Positions 1 through 8,370 of a stretch of DNA of 32,552 bases are shown piece after piece. This DNA is from Dehalococcoidia bacterium (GTDB lineage: Bacteria > Chloroflexota > Dehalococcoidia > GIF9 > AB-539-J10), in NCBI GenBank assembly GCA_030606165.1, contig JAUWGZ010000004.1, forward strand, positions 1-32,552, in the 5' to 3' direction. The stretch's first letter is position 1. The number at the start of each line of letters is the position of its first letter. Below the pieces are notes generated by a model that worked only from the letters and a program-made list of their open reading frames with translations, was not told where the DNA came from and ran no database searches. Both the position numbers and the translations under genes were made by a program.

Positions 1-1
1 A

Positions 2-181
2 TTCGCGGTAAGGAGCTTCTACATTCTGGCACCGGAGATCTCTTACGGCATTCTCTCCGCCGTTATCTTCCAGGGAATCTACTACTACGAAGACTGGTAC
101 CGAATCATAAAAAGGAAAAACGTTCTGCCAACTTTGGCACAACAGATGTCATTAGCTGCCGGGAATGACCAAGGATTTTGA
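2..181 (+). CDS. C-terminal end of an upstream gene, unidentified, possibly a membrane glycosyltransferase
   Basis: An open frame runs in from the left edge and ends at TGA 179-181, giving 59 residues. The segment has a hydrophobic aromatic stretch (YGILSAVIFQGIYYYEDWYR) followed by a basic IKRK and a polar tail. A final amphipathic or membrane helix followed by a short cytosolic tail is typical of polytopic membrane enzymes such as family-2 glycosyltransferases. That assignment is a guess, because no catalytic motif lies in the window. It is the only plus-strand gene on this side and converges with the long minus-strand operon. Coding is supported by the absence of stops and the natural amino-acid composition, not by homology. 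Confidence 0.45.
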   Translation, partial: FAVRSFYILAPEISYGILSAVIFQGIYYYEDWYRIIKRKNVLPTLAQQMSLAAGNDQGF

Positions 182-184
182 ACG

Positions 185-219
185 GTTATGATAGAAGAGA
201 TTCGTGACAATGGTGTACA
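185..219 (+). repeat. 35-base intergenic element, copy 1 of 2
   Basis: 31 of 35 bases match positions 27822-27856. The invariant core is AGAGATTCGTGACAAT. A GGGAATGAC block sits a short way upstream of both copies (161-169 and 27790-27798). This copy follows directly after the stop codon of the truncated gene. Its function is unknown; it may be a dispersed repeat or a shared regulatory site. Confidence 0.6.
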
Positions 220-254
220 ATTATGTAATTGTGCTTCTTTAGGTTCTGTTTCAT

Positions 255-299
255 GTCCTGCGCCTCCTTATTTCTGTGTATTATTTTAGGGAGCAGGAC
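255..299. terminator. Inverted repeat between converging genes, possible terminator
   Basis: Arms GTCCTGC (255-261) and GCAGGAC (293-299) pair perfectly. The inner bases CTCC and GGGA can extend the stem after a small bulge around an AT-rich loop. It lies between the 3' ends of the truncated plus-strand gene and the minus-strand MFS gene, where a bidirectional terminator would be expected. No clear T-run follows on either strand, so the call is weak. Confidence 0.3.
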
Positions 300-336
300 C
301 CGACCTTAACAAGCTGTCCAAATTTCAGGGACCATC

Positions 337-1620
337 TCAATGTCTCACCTTCCTTGGTACTTTGATAAAGGTGAGAAGTATCAGTGCAATGATGGTGCAC
401 ATGCCGCTGACCAGGAAAGCAAGGTTATATGTACCCGTTACATCAAACACATATCCTCCGAGGAACGGCCCAATTGCTCCACCGATTGCTACCCCTAACA
501 TTTGAAAACCAACAATTTCGCCTATCGACTTCAGCTCGAAGATTTCCCCGGCTATCACCGGGAGTTGGGGGACACAACCGCCATAGGCAAACCCAAAGAC
601 TGCGGCAAACAGATAGAGCATCCATATATCTGTCGCCCTGAGGAGCCAGAACATCGCCAGGGCCTGAAGGATTAAACAGATAAAGAGTGTGCGCTTTCCC
701 CCCAGTCTGTCAGACACGGCACCCATGGCCAGCCGGCCGATAATGCTGGAAATGCCAATCACAGACATGAAGCTGGCAGCCACTCCCCAAGGTATGCCGA
801 GGACGGTTGCATGGGGATATATGTACATCATTGTCATTTGGACGCATATAGACCAAAAGATAATTATCGCCAGCAACAGCCAGAATGCTCTGGTACGCGC
901 TGCTTCTTTTAATGAGAATCCTGCGCTTTCTGAAGTAAGGCTGTCCTCTCTTTTTGCTATATTTGAATTCTCCTCATCACCCGCTGTCGCTTCAGCCTTA
1001 CCCAGTGGCAGCAGCCCTTTCTCATCAGGACTACGCCTTAGCAGAAATGCCCCAGGGATAATGATAATCAAGGCCAGGAGACCGATGATAATATAGGACA
1101 AGCGCCACCCATACGTAGCGACGAGATGTGCGGCTAACGGAGACATGACCGCTGTGCCCGCCCCTATTCCGGCAGCAACGATACCTATTGCCAGACCCCG
1201 CTTGGACACGAACCACCTTGACACTGTTGCCATTAAAGGAGCATAGGCCACACTTAGGCCGAACCCTCCCATTAGACCGTAGAATAAATATAATTGCCAG
1301 GCAGTGCTGCTTTGGCTGGTCAATATGAGGCCCAGACCCAGGAAAAGGCCACTGATGGCGACTATTATTCTGGGTCCGTGCCTATCGGTGATTCGTCCGG
1401 TGAGGATGGCCAGGGCGCCACGCGAAAACATGAAAAGTGAAGCAGCTCCTCCTACCAATGCTCCACTCCAGCCAAAATCTGCTTTTAGAGGATCGATGAA
1501 TATGCCGAAGGAGTATTGGATCCCATATGCGACCAGAGCCACGCAGAAGGCTGCGGCCACCACTACCCAGCCATAGAAAAAGCGTGAAGCTTTCGCCTGG
1601 TCAACTCCGCCAGATTTCAT
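337..1620 (-). CDS. MFS transporter, OFA/monocarboxylate type
   Basis: This 427-residue protein has the size and about twelve hydrophobic helices of a major facilitator superfamily permease. Helix 1 begins with FFYGWVVVAAAF, and PLKADFGWSGALVGGAASLF follows helix 1. The loop after helix 2 carries the MFS signature region (GRITDRHGPRI), and a matching GRLAMGAVSDRLGGKRT appears after helix 8. A polar central loop at about residues 205-235 separates the two six-helix halves. The FGW-plus-GWVVV pattern is typical of the oxalate/formate antiporter (OFA) and monocarboxylate groups, so a small carboxylate is the likely substrate. It is the last gene of the long operon, 9 bases after the AMP-ligase gene. 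It may import the acid that the ligase activates or export the pathway product. The family call is firm; the substrate is inferred. Confidence 0.85.
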   Translation of the reverse strand: MKSGGVDQAKASRFFYGWVVVAAAFCVALVAYGIQYSFGIFIDPLKADFGWSGALVGGAASLFMFSRGALAILTGRITDRHGPRIIVAISGLFLGLGLILTSQSSTAWQLYLFYGLMGGFGLSVAYAPLMATVSRWFVSKRGLAIGIVAAGIGAGTAVMSPLAAHLVATYGWRLSYIIIGLLALIIIIPGAFLLRRSPDEKGLLPLGKAEATAGDEENSNIAKREDSLTSESAGFSLKEAARTRAFWLLLAIIIFWSICVQMTMMYIYPHATVLGIPWGVAASFMSVIGISSIIGRLAMGAVSDRLGGKRTLFICLILQALAMFWLLRATDIWMLYLFAAVFGFAYGGCVPQLPVIAGEIFELKSIGEIVGFQMLGVAIGGAIGPFLGGYVFDVTGTYNLAFLVSGMCTIIALILLTFIKVPRKVRH

Positions 1621-1629
1621 TCAGACCTC

Positions 1630-3012
1630 CTAGCGCATATCTTTTATCAATTTTTTGGCTCGAGTGCTTTTTCGCAATGAGCCCGGGGTTACCAGTTGTA
1701 TCTCAGGTATGGTCATTTTTCCCATTTTGACATTTTTTTGAACCGGCGGGATTTTTAATATCACTTTCCTTACCAGTTCTTCGACCGCTGCTCCTTTTCT
1801 GGCTATCTCCACCTGAAAAGTCAGACTATCTTTGACGCCATCATTGCCGATGCTCACTTCATAACCAACGATGTCGGGAATCGTATAAAGTGCCTCGTCA
1901 AACATCGCTGGATATATCTCATCACCCTCTCCTATTTTTACTGCTGACTCCAGCCTTCGTGTTGTCCTGTCCAATTTCTTGAGAGTGGTTATGCCACACT
2001 CACAGGGTTTAACACTCAGTCTGGATATATCGTGCGTTCTGTATCTGATTAACGGCATTGCTTCTCTAGTTAAGGTGGTAAAGACTAATTCTCCTTCCTC
2101 CCCGTCAGGCAAAACCTCCCCGGTTTCTGGGTCTATAATCTCGGCCAGAAGGTCAGCCTCGTTAAAGTGGTAGCCATTATGGGCTGGGCACTCCACAGCT
2201 ACCCCTAATCCCATCTCAGTTAACCCGTAGTGGGTGAAGACTTCACAGTTCCACGCAGACTGGAGGTTAACCCTCATCGAGTCAGATAGATAGTTGGAAG
2301 TAAGGTATAGGGCTTTGACCCCCATTTTTGTTAAATCACGATTGTTTTTAGCTTCCACCGTAATTCGATTAAAACGGAGTGTCTCACAGAACACAACAGT
2401 TGAGCCATGTCTCTCAATCGCCTGAATTTGCTCCTCAGGGGTTGGCTCAGTACCAGTGATGACTGGCGTAGCGCCCATTTTCTCTACACCTCGTGCCAGC
2501 AGGTCAGACTGCCCTAAAACCGGACCCCTTGGCAGCATTATCTGAACGACATCATTGCTGGTAGCCACCACGCTCATGCCAGCCCCCATAAAATCGGTCA
2601 TTACCTCAACATCCTTTTCACTAAAAAAAATCCTCTTCTGCGGGCCAGTAGTACCTGAGCTAGTAAAGGTAATCACCCGGCTCACCTCTCCTAGGGGAAC
2701 ACATAAGAATCTAAGGGGTTTCTCGGCCAATTCCTCGGGCGCAGTTAAAGGTAGCTTGGCCAAATCAGCCAGTGATTGGACTTCACCCGGCTCTATCCCC
2801 TTTTTGCTGAATAGTTCTCGGTAAAACAGGCTCTTGTTATAAACATAGTGCAGTGTATTCTGAAGCTGGAAAAGCTGAAAATCCTCAAAATCGCCTCTGG
2901 TTATTTTCTCCAGGCTTTCCTTAGCAATATGTTTTCGGTATTCCGGAGTCTCCCTTATCCTTTGTTTAAGTATCTTGCTGAGTGACTCCTGTAGGGAAAT
3001 CCGCTCTGCCAT
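1630..3012 (-). CDS. AMP-dependent CoA ligase, phenylacetate-CoA ligase-like (DVU_1553-type)
   Basis: This 460-residue protein belongs to the ANL adenylate-forming superfamily, closest in layout to PaaK (about 430-460 residues). It has the P-loop-like ATP motif TFTSSGTTGPQKRIFF (115-130), HYGLTEMG near the middle (the family's Y-x-x-T-E motif), the DGEEGELVFTTL segment and IRYRTHDIS (the R-Y-x-T-x-D motif). A C-terminal ACT-like lid follows. The family forms an acyl-AMP from a carboxylate and ATP, then an acyl-CoA or other thioester. Aryl or acyl specificity cannot be read from sequence. It sits 16 bases after a radical-SAM gene. I recall an AMP ligase, a methyltransferase, a redox mini-protein and a TrsS-like radical-SAM protein co-occurring in Desulfovibrio (the DVU_1553 to DVU_1557 families). 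This is from memory and not checked here. Confidence 0.85.
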   Translation of the reverse strand: MAERISLQESLSKILKQRIRETPEYRKHIAKESLEKITRGDFEDFQLFQLQNTLHYVYNKSLFYRELFSKKGIEPGEVQSLADLAKLPLTAPEELAEKPLRFLCVPLGEVSRVITFTSSGTTGPQKRIFFSEKDVEVMTDFMGAGMSVVATSNDVVQIMLPRGPVLGQSDLLARGVEKMGATPVITGTEPTPEEQIQAIERHGSTVVFCETLRFNRITVEAKNNRDLTKMGVKALYLTSNYLSDSMRVNLQSAWNCEVFTHYGLTEMGLGVAVECPAHNGYHFNEADLLAEIIDPETGEVLPDGEEGELVFTTLTREAMPLIRYRTHDISRLSVKPCECGITTLKKLDRTTRRLESAVKIGEGDEIYPAMFDEALYTIPDIVGYEVSIGNDGVKDSLTFQVEIARKGAAVEELVRKVILKIPPVQKNVKMGKMTIPEIQLVTPGSLRKSTRAKKLIKDMR

Positions 3013-3028
3013 TTGATTTGTCTCCTAG

Positions 3029-4381
3029 CTATGCTATTCCCGGGTAAAGCTGCTGCCCGTCGACACTGGTCAAGTATTTGGCGCATAAAGGTACCATCTT
3101 CCCTGTAGAAGTAACGATATGAATACAGCATCTCTTCAGTCTTTCAAGGTCGATATTCCACACATCTTGAAAGGCCATGCCTGAAATGTATAAATACTTC
3201 CTTTGAAGGTGCTGGAAAAAACTATAAAAGGGAGTCGGCTCATATTGAGACGTTGGGTAGAGTTGTACATCATCTTCCTCAACAAATCTCCAATATCGCT
3301 TGGCAAATCGTCTTGAATGTTCAGCCCCGTCTTCAGTGATTTGTCTCGGTTGCAAGTGGGTGGTTGATAATAACCTCCCATCGTCCATCAATATGAAGAA
3401 GCCTGAAAAAGAGCAGTGAGGATGCTCACAGACAGGAGGTACAAAGTTGCTCTCCTTCAACTCTCCCTGTGTTTGTTCCTCAAGAGCCCTAAGTATATCT
3501 GGTATAGTTAGCCTATCCCTGTCATCGGGTGTTCCTGGGTATCTACCAAAGTAACTGATTGGCTGGAAGAAAACTCCTTTTACCGTGGGCACCCATCTCT
3601 TGGCAAACCGGATGATGTCTCCTATTTGCTCAAAATTAACATTGGGGATGACTGTTGGCACTAGGGTAACTCCTATCTTCACCTCAGCGCAATTCTTTAT
3701 GGCTTGGACTTTGAGGTCAAAGAGATTTGCGCCTCGGGTATAACGATATACTTCATCAGTTACACCATCAAACTGAAGATAGATGGTGGTAGCCCCCGCC
3801 TCCTTTAATCTACTCAGATATTCCTTGTCTTCAGCCAATCTGATGCCATTCGTATTTATTTGGATATGATTAAAGCCCATCTCCTTACCGATAGCAATAA
3901 CTTGAGGCAGGTCATCCCGGACAGTTGGTTCCCCGCCACACAGTTCCATAGGATATGTCCCGCAAGTATCCAACACGACTTGGTACATCCTTTTAATGCT
4001 GTCCAGGGAAGGCTCATAGACAGGCCCTTCGTCGCCATAGGTAAAACAAATAGGACAGTGAAGGTTACACCTATTGGTAGTCATAATAGCTGCGGAAGAG
4101 GTGTCTTGTACATGGTCTGGACAAATACCACAGTCGTAGGGGCAACCCCTATTATGCTCGGTAAGCCTTTTCTTGGGACCTTTAGGAATTCTATCACCAC
4201 CAAACTCAGCCCATTTAAGGTAATGTTCAGCGTCATTCCTCCAAATGATAACTTTATAATCGCCGTGTTGGGGGCAACTTTTCTCCAGATAAACCTTGTT
4301 ATTTTCAGTGATTATCCTCGCTGGTATCCTGCTCAGGCAAACTGGACATAGGCTCTCTGTTTCTTTCAGTATCTCTTTCAT
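3029..4381 (-). CDS. trsS: Radical-SAM protein of the Tes/MJ0619/TrsS type, copy 1
   Basis: This 450-residue enzyme has several metal sites. An N-terminal rubredoxin- or zinc-like site is formed by C12-x2-C15 and C36-P-x-H39. An extra CX3CX2C motif lies at C80/C84/C87 (GCPYDCGICPDH). The AdoMet-cluster motif is C105/C109/C112 (CNLHCPICF), followed by the GGEPTVRDD AdoMet-binding strand and INTNGIR. More cysteines occur near the C-terminus (CEHPHCSF, LKRCC, PLCAKY). Two CX3CX2C motifs are a hallmark of tetraether synthase (Tes) and the methanopterin methylase MJ0619, which bind several [4Fe-4S] clusters and act on unactivated carbons. The N-terminal signature CPVCLSRIPA matches my memory of the bacterial 'radical SAM (seleno)protein TrsS' family. 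No in-frame UGA replaces a cysteine. A close paralogue lies immediately upstream. Substrate unknown. Confidence 0.85.
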   Translation of the reverse strand: MKEILKETESLCPVCLSRIPARIITENNKVYLEKSCPQHGDYKVIIWRNDAEHYLKWAEFGGDRIPKGPKKRLTEHNRGCPYDCGICPDHVQDTSSAAIMTTNRCNLHCPICFTYGDEGPVYEPSLDSIKRMYQVVLDTCGTYPMELCGGEPTVRDDLPQVIAIGKEMGFNHIQINTNGIRLAEDKEYLSRLKEAGATTIYLQFDGVTDEVYRYTRGANLFDLKVQAIKNCAEVKIGVTLVPTVIPNVNFEQIGDIIRFAKRWVPTVKGVFFQPISYFGRYPGTPDDRDRLTIPDILRALEEQTQGELKESNFVPPVCEHPHCSFSGFFILMDDGRLLSTTHLQPRQITEDGAEHSRRFAKRYWRFVEEDDVQLYPTSQYEPTPFYSFFQHLQRKYLYISGMAFQDVWNIDLERLKRCCIHIVTSTGKMVPLCAKYLTSVDGQQLYPGIA

Positions 4382-4408
4382 CCAATTACCATTATCCGGA
4401 TGAATTCC

Positions 4409-5809
4409 CTAATCTGTGAGAGACAGTGCAGTTTCTGTGGGAAGGTTCTGGTATAGCCTTTCCCCAGTAATACTGGTGACATAAAAGGCACATAGGGGTA
4501 TTAATCGCTTACTGTTGGTGACTACATGGACACAGCATCTCTTTAGCCTTTGTAAATCGAGGGTCCATACATCCTGGAAGGGCATGCCAGTAATCGTCAG
4601 GTAGTACAGGCCTTCTCTTTTTCTGAAACGTAGCCAAGAGTCTTGATTTTGTCCACAGCCCTGACCACACCCTTTCTCAGCTTGTTCTGCCTCTTCATTA
4701 ACCAATCTCCAGCGTCTATTGATAAACCTTCTCGCTGCTACCGCAGGGGGGTCTTTCTTATAGCCGAATCCGCTTACCGATTCCCGGGCGATGTCTGTCC
4801 TTGCTTGTAATTTACCATCTTCCATCAATACAAAAAAACTACTAAACGAACAATGCGAGTCCTCACATCTGCGAGGCACAAAATTCGCTTTCTTAAGTTC
4901 GCCCCTGGTCTGGACTACTAGCCCATCCAGAACATCTGATAAGGTTACCCTATCTTCGTCTTTCGGTGACTGGGGATATCTGCCAAAATAGCTAACCGGT
5001 TGGAAATGGATACCCTTCACCGTAGGTATCCATTTTTTAGCAAATTGGACAACCTCGCCTAACTGGTGAAGATTAACATTGGGGACCACTGTTGGCACCA
5101 AGACGACCCCTATCTTCACCTCAGCGCAATTACTTATGGCTCGAACCTTGAGGTCAAATAGGTTTCTACCTCGGATGGTACGATAAACGTCGTCGGATAC
5201 GCCATCGAACTGGAGATATATCAAGTCAGCACCACTCTCTTTTAGCCTCATAAGATATTCCTTATCTTGAGCTATTCTGATGCCATTGGTATTTATCTGA
5301 ATATGATAAAACCCCAATTTCTTTCCTAGCGCTACAATGGTGGGCAGGTCATCCCTGATGGTAGGTTCTCCACCACTTATTTGCACCGGGTAAGGTCCTC
5401 CAGCTTCTATGATGGTTTGATACATTCCTTGAATTGCATGGCTATCCGGTTCGAAGTGGAGACCTTCGTTGCCAGAAGCAAAGCAGATGGGACAATTGAG
5501 GTTACAGTTGTGGGTGACTTCCATTACAGTGGTGCAGGTATCTGCCTCGTGGCTGGGACATAGACCACAATCATAAGGACAGCCTCGAGCAATATCAGTA
5601 AACCTTTTTTCGGGACCAACAGCCTGCTGGCTGTACTGACTCCAATTACGGTAAAGCTCAGCATTTCGCCAAATCAGAGCCTTGAAGTTACCGTGCTCAG
5701 GACAATCTTTTTCCAGATAGACATCTCCCCCCTCCACTACCCTTTTGGCTGGTATCCGGCTTAAGCAAACCGGGCACAGGCTCTCTGTCTTAGTTAGCAC
5801 CTCCTTCAT
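4409..5809 (-). CDS. trsS: Radical-SAM protein of the Tes/MJ0619/TrsS type, copy 2
   Basis: This 466-residue tandem paralogue of the next gene (27-base gap) has the same architecture: C12-x2-C15 with C36-P-x-H39, an auxiliary CX3CX2C at C77/C81/C84 (GCPYDCGLCPSH), and the AdoMet motif at C102/C106/C109 (CNLNCPICF). GGEPTIRDD, QINTNGIRIA, the DVYR-x-I/T-RG region and the C-terminal FQDVW...LKRCC...PLCA block follow. It differs in an inserted segment near residues 380-400 carrying CGQGCGQ, which adds a cysteine pair that copy 1 lacks, and in C92 just before the AdoMet motif. Divergence after duplication suggests two successive radical steps or a heteromeric enzyme. The 86-base gap upstream of it is the widest inside the operon and could hold an internal promoter, although I saw no strong one. 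Substrate unknown. Confidence 0.85.
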   Translation of the reverse strand: MKEVLTKTESLCPVCLSRIPAKRVVEGGDVYLEKDCPEHGNFKALIWRNAELYRNWSQYSQQAVGPEKRFTDIARGCPYDCGLCPSHEADTCTTVMEVTHNCNLNCPICFASGNEGLHFEPDSHAIQGMYQTIIEAGGPYPVQISGGEPTIRDDLPTIVALGKKLGFYHIQINTNGIRIAQDKEYLMRLKESGADLIYLQFDGVSDDVYRTIRGRNLFDLKVRAISNCAEVKIGVVLVPTVVPNVNLHQLGEVVQFAKKWIPTVKGIHFQPVSYFGRYPQSPKDEDRVTLSDVLDGLVVQTRGELKKANFVPRRCEDSHCSFSSFFVLMEDGKLQARTDIARESVSGFGYKKDPPAVAARRFINRRWRLVNEEAEQAEKGCGQGCGQNQDSWLRFRKREGLYYLTITGMPFQDVWTLDLQRLKRCCVHVVTNSKRLIPLCAFYVTSITGERLYQNLPTETALSLTD

Positions 5810-5895
5810 CTTGCCAAACCCTCTATTACATAAACTAGAAGCTATATAAATATAAAACTACACTCCTTTTAGAAGGTGGTAGGAAATTGCTTGCT

Positions 5896-6663
5896 CTATG
5901 GCTTGGTCAGAGCTATCAAAGCATACCCAAGCTCCGCTTCCTTAGAAAACCTTTGACAGGTCTCAATAAGTGAATCAACATCTAATATCTCTTTACTACC
6001 GCAGTCGGACTGTGCTGATGGGTTAGCAAACAACTTAACCCAAGAACCAGAGGTATAAGCTATCCACCAGCCTGTCCTTTTCACTTCCTGTGGGTAGTCT
6101 TCAATGTAGGAATTTTGAAAGCCCACTTGTTCAAAGAGCCTGATATATCCCTCCAAGTGTCTTGTTCTGGCTAAACAAGGAAGGAAAGATACTTGGCTCT
6201 GGAGTTCCTTTTTTATTTCCTTTCGAAGTACAAAGTCTAGTATCAATAATTTCCCACCAGACCTTAAGACACGCCTGAACTCTTTAGCAGCCCTTTCTTT
6301 ATCTACAATAGTGGAGAAGACAGCTTCACATATTATGGTATCAAATATAGAATCTGGAAATGGTAAATTCGCTGCGTCTGCCACCAAAAACTTCACGTTG
6401 TAAGCTAACTTCTCAGCTTCGGCTTGTCTTGCCGCTAAAGCAATCATCCTTTCCGATGAATCGATGCCAACGACATTGCAGCCATATTCTTGAGATAAAA
6501 AGACGGCTGCAACTCCACTGCCACAGCCGACCTCTAAAAGCGTATGGGTGTCGCTAAGTCCAGCAATTCTTACTGCGTCAGCAATAAGTTTAAGTCTACT
6601 GGGACGCATTCCAAAAACTTGGGTAAGTGACATTAGCTTGGAATCGTCTAACTCCGACTTCAT
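5896..6663 (-). CDS. trsM: Class I SAM-dependent methyltransferase (DVU_1556/TrsM-like)
   Basis: This 255-residue Rossmann-fold methyltransferase shows motif I at LLEVGCGSGVAAVF (about residues 42-55), an acidic ribose-binding residue in VVGIDSSERM, motif II/III as VKFLVADAANLPFPD, and RVLRSGGKLLILDFVLR after the catalytic core, as in ubiquinone/menaquinone C-methyltransferase relatives. A C-terminal half with CLARTRHLEGYIRLFEQVGF and EDYPQEVKRTGWW resembles what I recall of the DVU_1556 family, often named TrsM next to TrsS radical-SAM genes. It probably methylates a small molecule or a pathway intermediate. It lies between a four-cysteine mini-protein and the radical-SAM pair, so action in the same pathway is likely. 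The fold is certain; the family name is from memory. Confidence 0.8.
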   Translation of the reverse strand: MKSELDDSKLMSLTQVFGMRPSRLKLIADAVRIAGLSDTHTLLEVGCGSGVAAVFLSQEYGCNVVGIDSSERMIALAARQAEAEKLAYNVKFLVADAANLPFPDSIFDTIICEAVFSTIVDKERAAKEFRRVLRSGGKLLILDFVLRKEIKKELQSQVSFLPCLARTRHLEGYIRLFEQVGFQNSYIEDYPQEVKRTGWWIAYTSGSWVKLFANPSAQSDCGSKEILDVDSLIETCQRFSKEAELGYALIALTKP

Positions 6664-6700
6664 AATCGCTTTAACTCGCTACAAAGCATATCTTTACCTC

Positions 6701-6889
6701 TTACTTCGCCTCCAGCATTTTCTCACCTTCATTTACTTGCGTGAGCACGAATTCCTCCAGCAGGTATTCCGCCCCACATTTAGGACATTTAACTCCAAAA
6801 GCTCCTGGTAACGCCATATCCCCGTAGGTTAGGGATACCTCTCCCTCTTCCATTTTCTCTTTACATTTAAAGCAATACCATTGCTCCAT
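6701..6889 (-). CDS. Four-cysteine redox or zinc-ribbon mini-protein (DVU_1557-like)
   Basis: This 62-residue protein has two CxxC knuckles: C6-x2-C9 (WYCFKCKEKM) and a second in VKCPKCGAEYLLEEFV. About 26 residues between them contain a conserved-looking GDMALPGAFG turn. Such pairs bind zinc or a single iron as in rubredoxin. It starts 4 bases after the preceding gene, so translational coupling is likely. I recall a small 'DVU_1557 family redox protein' encoded beside TrsM and TrsS genes, and this one fits in size, motif and position. A plausible role is an electron shuttle or scaffold for the methyltransferase/radical-SAM steps. That role is inference. Confidence 0.75.
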   Translation of the reverse strand: MEQWYCFKCKEKMEEGEVSLTYGDMALPGAFGVKCPKCGAEYLLEEFVLTQVNEGEKMLEAK

Positions 6890-6893
6890 TGCT

Positions 6894-7157
6894 CTACTCC
6901 TTGCCTATCTTCGACCTATGTGAATAAGCCGTATGGATTATATAGCCCTTTTCATCAGTAGAATATTCGACGTAGATTGTCACCTCGCCAAGCCTGCTTT
7001 TAGCCAGGTATCTGTTTGCCTCCGGCTGGTATAGCTTCTCACCCTCGGTCTCGGCAAAGTCTATTACCCTCTTTACCTCCTCCTCTGATATATGCCTTTC
7101 CTCCAGCAGTTTCTTTACCTCATCGCTCACCTGCAGCTTTATCTCTTCCCAAGACAT
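6894..7157 (-). CDS. Conserved-looking 87-aa protein of unknown function
   Basis: I do not recognise a confident family. The sequence has an amphipathic helical first half (DEVKKLLEERHISEEEVKRV), then a beta-rich second half (RYLAKSRLGEVTIYVEYS, GYIIHTAYSHRSKI). A helix pair followed by strands ending in H-T-A-Y-S-H-R recalls the small DUF4258/RelE-like fold, but no toxin catalytic set can be defended. It is acidic and soluble, without cysteines or signal peptide. It lies 16 bases after the HdrBC-fusion gene and 4 bases before the four-cysteine mini-protein, inside the operon. It may be an accessory subunit linking the electron-transfer part with the biosynthetic part. Confidence 0.65.
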   Translation of the reverse strand: MSWEEIKLQVSDEVKKLLEERHISEEEVKRVIDFAETEGEKLYQPEANRYLAKSRLGEVTIYVEYSTDEKGYIIHTAYSHRSKIGKE

Positions 7158-7173
7158 ATTGACACCTCCATTC

Positions 7174-8340
7174 TTAAGATGTTTTTAATCTTTCCGTCAA
7201 TAATGATTTAAGGAGTGATTGGTTCTCTCTTCTTACCGCTACTTTATTGATAGGTTTGGCTTTATCCTTTTCCCAATTAGGGTTAAACATGAGGTCAAGA
7301 ATGTGCGAAGTGGGCTTGTGCATAGCGAAAGTCTCACGGCAAGCAGCACAGTAGGTGAGCATGTCAAAATGAGACTCAGCTATTCTTGATTTCGTTAAGC
7401 TAAACACCAGGAAAGGATTAAGCCCAACAATTAACCCCCCTTGTCCACAGCAGCGGGTTAATTCCCTGGAATATCTCATCTCTTCTATCTGATAGCCCAT
7501 AAGAGCTACCAAATCTCTAACGCTATCCTGTAATCCCTTTTCCCATCTCGTTTTGCAAGAATCGTGAAGAGTGAAAGTTTGACCGCTCCCTTTAGGCACC
7601 TCAGGGATACCTGTTTCTGCCATCACCTCATATAAACTTCTTAGTTGATAGCGAGGTGCCACTCGCTTAATGGTGTCATAGCATTCGGGGCAGCCAGTAA
7701 TTAGCTCGGATGCTCCTAATTTGTGCACCTCGTTCTCCAACTCCTGTGATATCTTTTGGAACTGGGAGTACAGTCCCAGGTCATAGGAAAGAGCCCCACA
7801 GCATCTCAGGATAATTCCTGTGCCTGGCAGCTTCGCTCTAAGATAGTCCCAGGTAGCGATAACAACGGAAGGAGAATATGCAGACAAGTTACAGCCAGGG
7901 AAGAAGACCCTTTTACATTCAGTGCTATCAGGGTCGGGAAGAGACAGGGTGAAAGAGGGGGTGGTGACGAATTCCTGCTCCTCTTCCATAAATTTATGTT
8001 TAGGAAGTGGACCTATCCCATCCTCTACCAATTGCTCGCGAAGTGCTAAACACAGATCACCGATATTCAGTCCATAAGGGCAAGTCTCTTGACATAACCC
8101 ACAAAGGTTGCATAGATAGGGAATTTCAGGGTTTTCCTTGAAGTAGTCTTTTGCTCCCAGCAAGACCATATGACATATCTTTCGGGGATTAAATCTCTTA
8201 TCAATCTCTCTAACGGAGCAGCCAGCACTGCATGTTCCACACCCCAGGCAATGCTTTAAATTTTCTCCCCCAACTTGCGCTATAATCTTGTCCCTAAATT
8301 TGAAATCTAATTGGTTTACCAGTATTGGACTCAATTTCAA
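7174..8340 (-). CDS. HdrC-HdrB fusion-type Fe-S/CCG oxidoreductase
   Basis: This 388-residue protein joins an HdrC-like N-terminus with two [4Fe-4S] motifs (C31/C34/C37/C41 in CLGCGTCSAGC; C77/C80/C83/C87 in CNLCGLCQETCP) to an HdrB-like part. The latter has two CCG domains: FPGCN...RCCGALSYD...GCPECYDT, and HDSCK...RCCGQGG...YCAACRETF. In heterodisulfide reductase, HdrC passes electrons to HdrB, whose CCG cysteines hold two non-cubane [4Fe-4S] clusters that reduce a disulfide. Here both are on one chain, as in GlpC and many HdrD-like proteins. It follows flxA by 30 bases, so it is the expected terminal acceptor module of the Flx-Hdr complex. The physiological disulfide or other acceptor is unknown; its place next to radical-SAM genes suggests it may supply their reductant. 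Confidence 0.85.
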   Translation of the reverse strand: MKLSPILVNQLDFKFRDKIIAQVGGENLKHCLGCGTCSAGCSVREIDKRFNPRKICHMVLLGAKDYFKENPEIPYLCNLCGLCQETCPYGLNIGDLCLALREQLVEDGIGPLPKHKFMEEEQEFVTTPSFTLSLPDPDSTECKRVFFPGCNLSAYSPSVVIATWDYLRAKLPGTGIILRCCGALSYDLGLYSQFQKISQELENEVHKLGASELITGCPECYDTIKRVAPRYQLRSLYEVMAETGIPEVPKGSGQTFTLHDSCKTRWEKGLQDSVRDLVALMGYQIEEMRYSRELTRCCGQGGLIVGLNPFLVFSLTKSRIAESHFDMLTYCAACRETFAMHKPTSHILDLMFNPNWEKDKAKPINKVAVRRENQSLLKSLLTERLKTS

Positions 8341-8370
8341 TCACCACCTTTAAAAGTTTTCCGTCAATTT

